Shown here piece by piece: positions 62,396-64,000 of a stretch of 64,000 nucleotides of DNA. The notes under the pieces were generated by a model. That model ran no database searches. It saw nothing but the letters and a program-made list of their open reading frames with translations, and was not told the origin of the DNA. The position numbers and the translations under genes are program-made. Numbering within the stretch: position 1 is the first letter of the stretch; each line of letters opens with the position of its first letter. This DNA is from Aurantibacter aestuarii (GTDB lineage Bacteria > Bacteroidota > Bacteroidia > Flavobacteriales > Flavobacteriaceae): positions 1,106,133 through 1,170,132 of the forward strand of contig NZ_PXOQ01000007.1 in NCBI RefSeq assembly GCF_003008425.1. Reading direction: 5' to 3'.

Positions 62396-62532
62396 GTATG
62401 GTAACGTGTTTGTATATGGTTTGTTGCGTGGTTTAGCACGTAATTTAGCAAATAAAAACCGAATAGAAAATCCGCGAGGATTTTCGTAAGTAGGCTAGAA
62501 CTAGCAATAAATTATATACGGTGTTGGCAGTA
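62396..62532 (-). repeat. attC-like site 13 (between cassettes M and L)
   Basis: Left end GTATGGTAAC (cassette L), right end GTTGGCAGTA (cassette M, complementary to 63278-63287). Body nearly identical to sites 8 and 11. Confidence 0.92.
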
Positions 62533-62536
62533 GTTA

Positions 62537-63241
62537 TTATAATTTATGTGCTGCAACTTTCAGCCAAATATCTTTAAGTTCTTTTCTACTGATATTAAAT
62601 TTTTTCATTATAATCGGTTCAGATTCTTCCTCTTGCATATCCCAATATTTTTCGCTCATAATTTCATTGTAAATTTCCAATTCTCTTTTTGTAGGCAAAT
62701 CAGATTTTGATATGTTTCCAACTTTATCTTTGATTATAATATCAAATTTATAATTCGTTCTTATATTATTTTTTGCGATTTCAGGTGTTACATTTCCAGT
62801 TTTTGCATTAGGCGACCAAAGTAATTTTCCAAAAGTATAACCTGTTCCAATGTCATTTTTGTCGTCGTAAGCAAATATTACAATTTCGTCAATATCATTA
62901 TCCTTTTCCGTTTTTTTAGAAACGATGGATTTTAAAGTATTTTCAAGATTCTCTTTTGAAATGTCAAAAGGAACAACAATTGACATAGTTAATCTTATAA
63001 ACTTTGGTAAGTCTTTGAGTTCTTGAGTTGAATAATCAGATAATTTTCGGGTCATTGCCTTTGCGCTTGAAAATTCAGATTCCTCAACTGTATAAGTCGA
63101 AATTTTTGTTGAGTCAAAATCTATCTTATATCTCGATTCAATTTTAGAAGTTTTTAATTCAGATTCTGTCTTTTTGTCGTTTTTCGCTTCGTTACAACTC
63201 AATAAAATCAGAATTGGTAAAATCCATATTATTCTTTTCAT
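62537..63241 (-). CDS. Cassette M: lipoprotein
   Basis: A 234-residue lipoprotein. The start is ATG 63241, which gives MKRIIWILPILILLSCNEAK with a clear lipobox; a longer TTG reading to 63286 runs into the cassette boundary and is rejected. The mature protein is alpha/beta (DLPKFIRLTMSIVVPFDISK; DEIVIFAYDDKNDIGTGYTF). No family recognised. Confidence 0.75.
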   Translation of the reverse strand: MKRIIWILPILILLSCNEAKNDKKTESELKTSKIESRYKIDFDSTKISTYTVEESEFSSAKAMTRKLSDYSTQELKDLPKFIRLTMSIVVPFDISKENLENTLKSIVSKKTEKDNDIDEIVIFAYDDKNDIGTGYTFGKLLWSPNAKTGNVTPEIAKNNIRTNYKFDIIIKDKVGNISKSDLPTKRELEIYNEIMSEKYWDMQEEESEPIIMKKFNISRKELKDIWLKVAAHKL

Positions 63242-63277
63242 TTCTAACATTTTGTTTTTTGTTCGTCGGTTTTTAAT

Positions 63278-63416
63278 TACTGCCAACGTTTTTGGCTATG
63301 GTTTCGTTGCGTGAAAATCCGCGAGGATTTTCCGCCGTAAACCGAAGATAGCAAATTTGCGAGGACTTTCCGAGAGGAAAGTCAGAAGCAATGAACTATA
63401 GCCGTTGTTGTGCGTA
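63278..63416 (-). repeat. attC-like site 14 (between cassettes N and M)
   Basis: Left end TACTGCCAAC (cassette M), right end GTTGTGCGTA (cassette N, complementary to 63988-63997). Body nearly identical to sites 3 and 5. Confidence 0.92.
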
Positions 63417-63421
63417 GTATT

Positions 63422-63973
63422 TTATTTTTCAAAGTTGTCAGTTTTTAAATCCGCTCTCATTTCTTTAATGATTACAGTTTCTAATTCGTTAAATGGATTA
63501 TCAGTTTTAAATTTATTTCCTGCCTCAAAGAATTTCAAAGTCATTTCAGTTCGCATTTCTTTAGGAATTCCGCTCACTTTTGATAAGGAATAATATTGAT
63601 AAGAATTGTCAAAAATAAATTGAAATTCCGCGCGTATTTTTTTTAGCTTGTCAAGCATATTTTCAGAAAGGAATGGTTGATTTTTTAGGTAAAAGTTTAT
63701 AAATTCCTCAATTTCTTTGATAAAATCAGCACCCATTTTTTCGTCTCCAGTCAAATGATAGCGATTAATCAGAAGTTTTATTCGGTAAGACTTGTCCAGA
63801 ATTTCTCGATAGATGTCTATTTTTTCCCTAAAAATTCCGCTGTAAGTTATTTTGTATTGTTCAATTTAACGGTCAACACGTTTTTTTATCCATAAGTAAA
63901 AAATTATGTTTCCGAGAATGGTGAGAATTGCTGGAAGTATTAATTTAATCATATCTATTTTTTCACAATCCAT
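63422..63973 (-). pseudogene. Cassette N: membrane-anchored coiled-coil gene with in-frame stop
   Basis: One continuous frame runs from ATG at 63973 to the stop at 63422, broken only by TAA at 63866-63868. The first part (35 codons) encodes a membrane anchor (MIKLILPAILTILGNIIFYL, then WIKKRVDR); after the TAA the frame reads on as IEQYKITYSGIFREKIDIYR and a helical domain to the end. Together they would form a typical anchored helical protein of about 180 residues. The frame is identical before and after, so a nonsense substitution rather than a frameshift is implied. A TTG at 63754 could still express the last 110 residues. Confidence 0.65.
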
Positions 63974-63987
63974 TCAGTTTTTCATAT

Positions 63988-64000
63988 TACGCACAACGTT
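63988..64000 (-). repeat. attC-like site 15, left edge only
   Basis: TACGCACAAC then GTT at the window end. It is the 5' boundary of cassette N and the beginning of another site, showing that the array continues to the right. Confidence 0.75.

Larger units (their letters stand above)
49325..64000 (-). mobile_element. Integron-type gene cassette array (14 cassettes, open at right end)
   Basis: Fourteen single genes, all leftward, alternate with attC-like sites of about 135-200 bp. In every cassette the first 7-10 nt after the junction (read with the gene: GTT plus variable bases) are the exact reverse complement of its 3' end, as expected if each circular cassette carried one palindromic site cut between G and TT. 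Ends are degraded at the left (49325-49467) and cut by the window at the right. No integrase is in the window; with this orientation attI and intI would lie beyond 64000. Without them the array is at least a CALIN-type cluster. Confidence 0.88.

Noticed and set aside
49325..64000. Repeats read as a CRISPR array
   Set aside because: Units are 500-2200 bp apart, enclose full genes, vary in sequence at their ends and are 135-200 bp long; no cas genes are present.
49325..64000. Repeats read as insertion-sequence ends or MITEs
   Set aside because: Ends differ from unit to unit but match within a cassette, and there are no target-site duplications or transposase genes.

Overview
The window is AT-rich DNA from a member of the Bacteroidota, most likely a marine Flavobacteriaceae. 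Supporting signs are promoters with the Bacteroidota -7 box TAnnTTTG (before the trp operon and the fMet tRNA), a VF530-family protein, a DUF983 protein, an RND-MFP-TolC efflux set, lysine-tail lysyl-tRNA synthetase, many lipoproteins with Bacteroidota-style lipoboxes, and dispersed intergenic repeats of a type I associate with flavobacterial genomes.

Positions 1-23.5 kb are ordinary chromosome. They hold the 5' end of a secreted protein, two rhodanese genes, a complete tryptophan operon (trpE-G-D-C-F-B-A) behind a classical attenuator with a 15-residue leader peptide carrying three consecutive Trp codons, then trmL, an EF-hand protein, a VF530 gene, lipB, a lipoprotein, a YqaE-type peptide, lysS, a DAO-type oxidoreductase, a DUF983 protein, an ABC-F ATPase, a tripartite RND efflux operon and an initiator tRNA-Met gene.

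Positions 23.55-47.38 kb are a 23.8-kb integrated element flanked by 45-bp direct repeats of the tRNA-fMet 3' half. It has an intact tyrosine integrase, an S24-type repressor facing a leftward early operon (small genes, replication-type protein, DNA methyltransferase), and a long leftward late operon. The late operon encodes a GH108 lysozyme, an M23 peptidase, a single-protein spanin candidate, a transglutaminase-like protein, a leucine-rich-repeat protein and many small membrane or beta-rich proteins. I find no terminase, portal, tail or conjugation genes. The best reading is a provirus of a tailless, probably membrane-containing virus with no obvious described relative that I can name. Two cargo loci (39.4-40.4 kb and 45.5-47.2 kb) look like lysogenic-conversion or defence genes. 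Just right of attR lies a broken second integrase, the trace of an earlier element in the same tRNA.

Positions 49.3-64.0 kb are an array of 14 single-gene cassettes, all read leftward, separated by 15 attC-like sites of about 135-200 bp (one degraded, one cut by the window end). Every cassette begins (in its own reading sense) with GTT plus about 6-7 variable bases that are exactly complementary to the sequence at its own 3' end. This is the signature of integron gene cassettes. No integrase is in the window; from the orientation it would lie beyond 64 kb. The cargo is mostly lipoproteins, secreted or membrane proteins, plus a degenerate GyrB-like protein and a P-loop ATPase. Three cassettes carry their own promoter with an identical layout: a 21-bp-period direct repeat placed exactly 28 nt upstream of the -7 box, as expected for a response-regulator-controlled cassette regulon.
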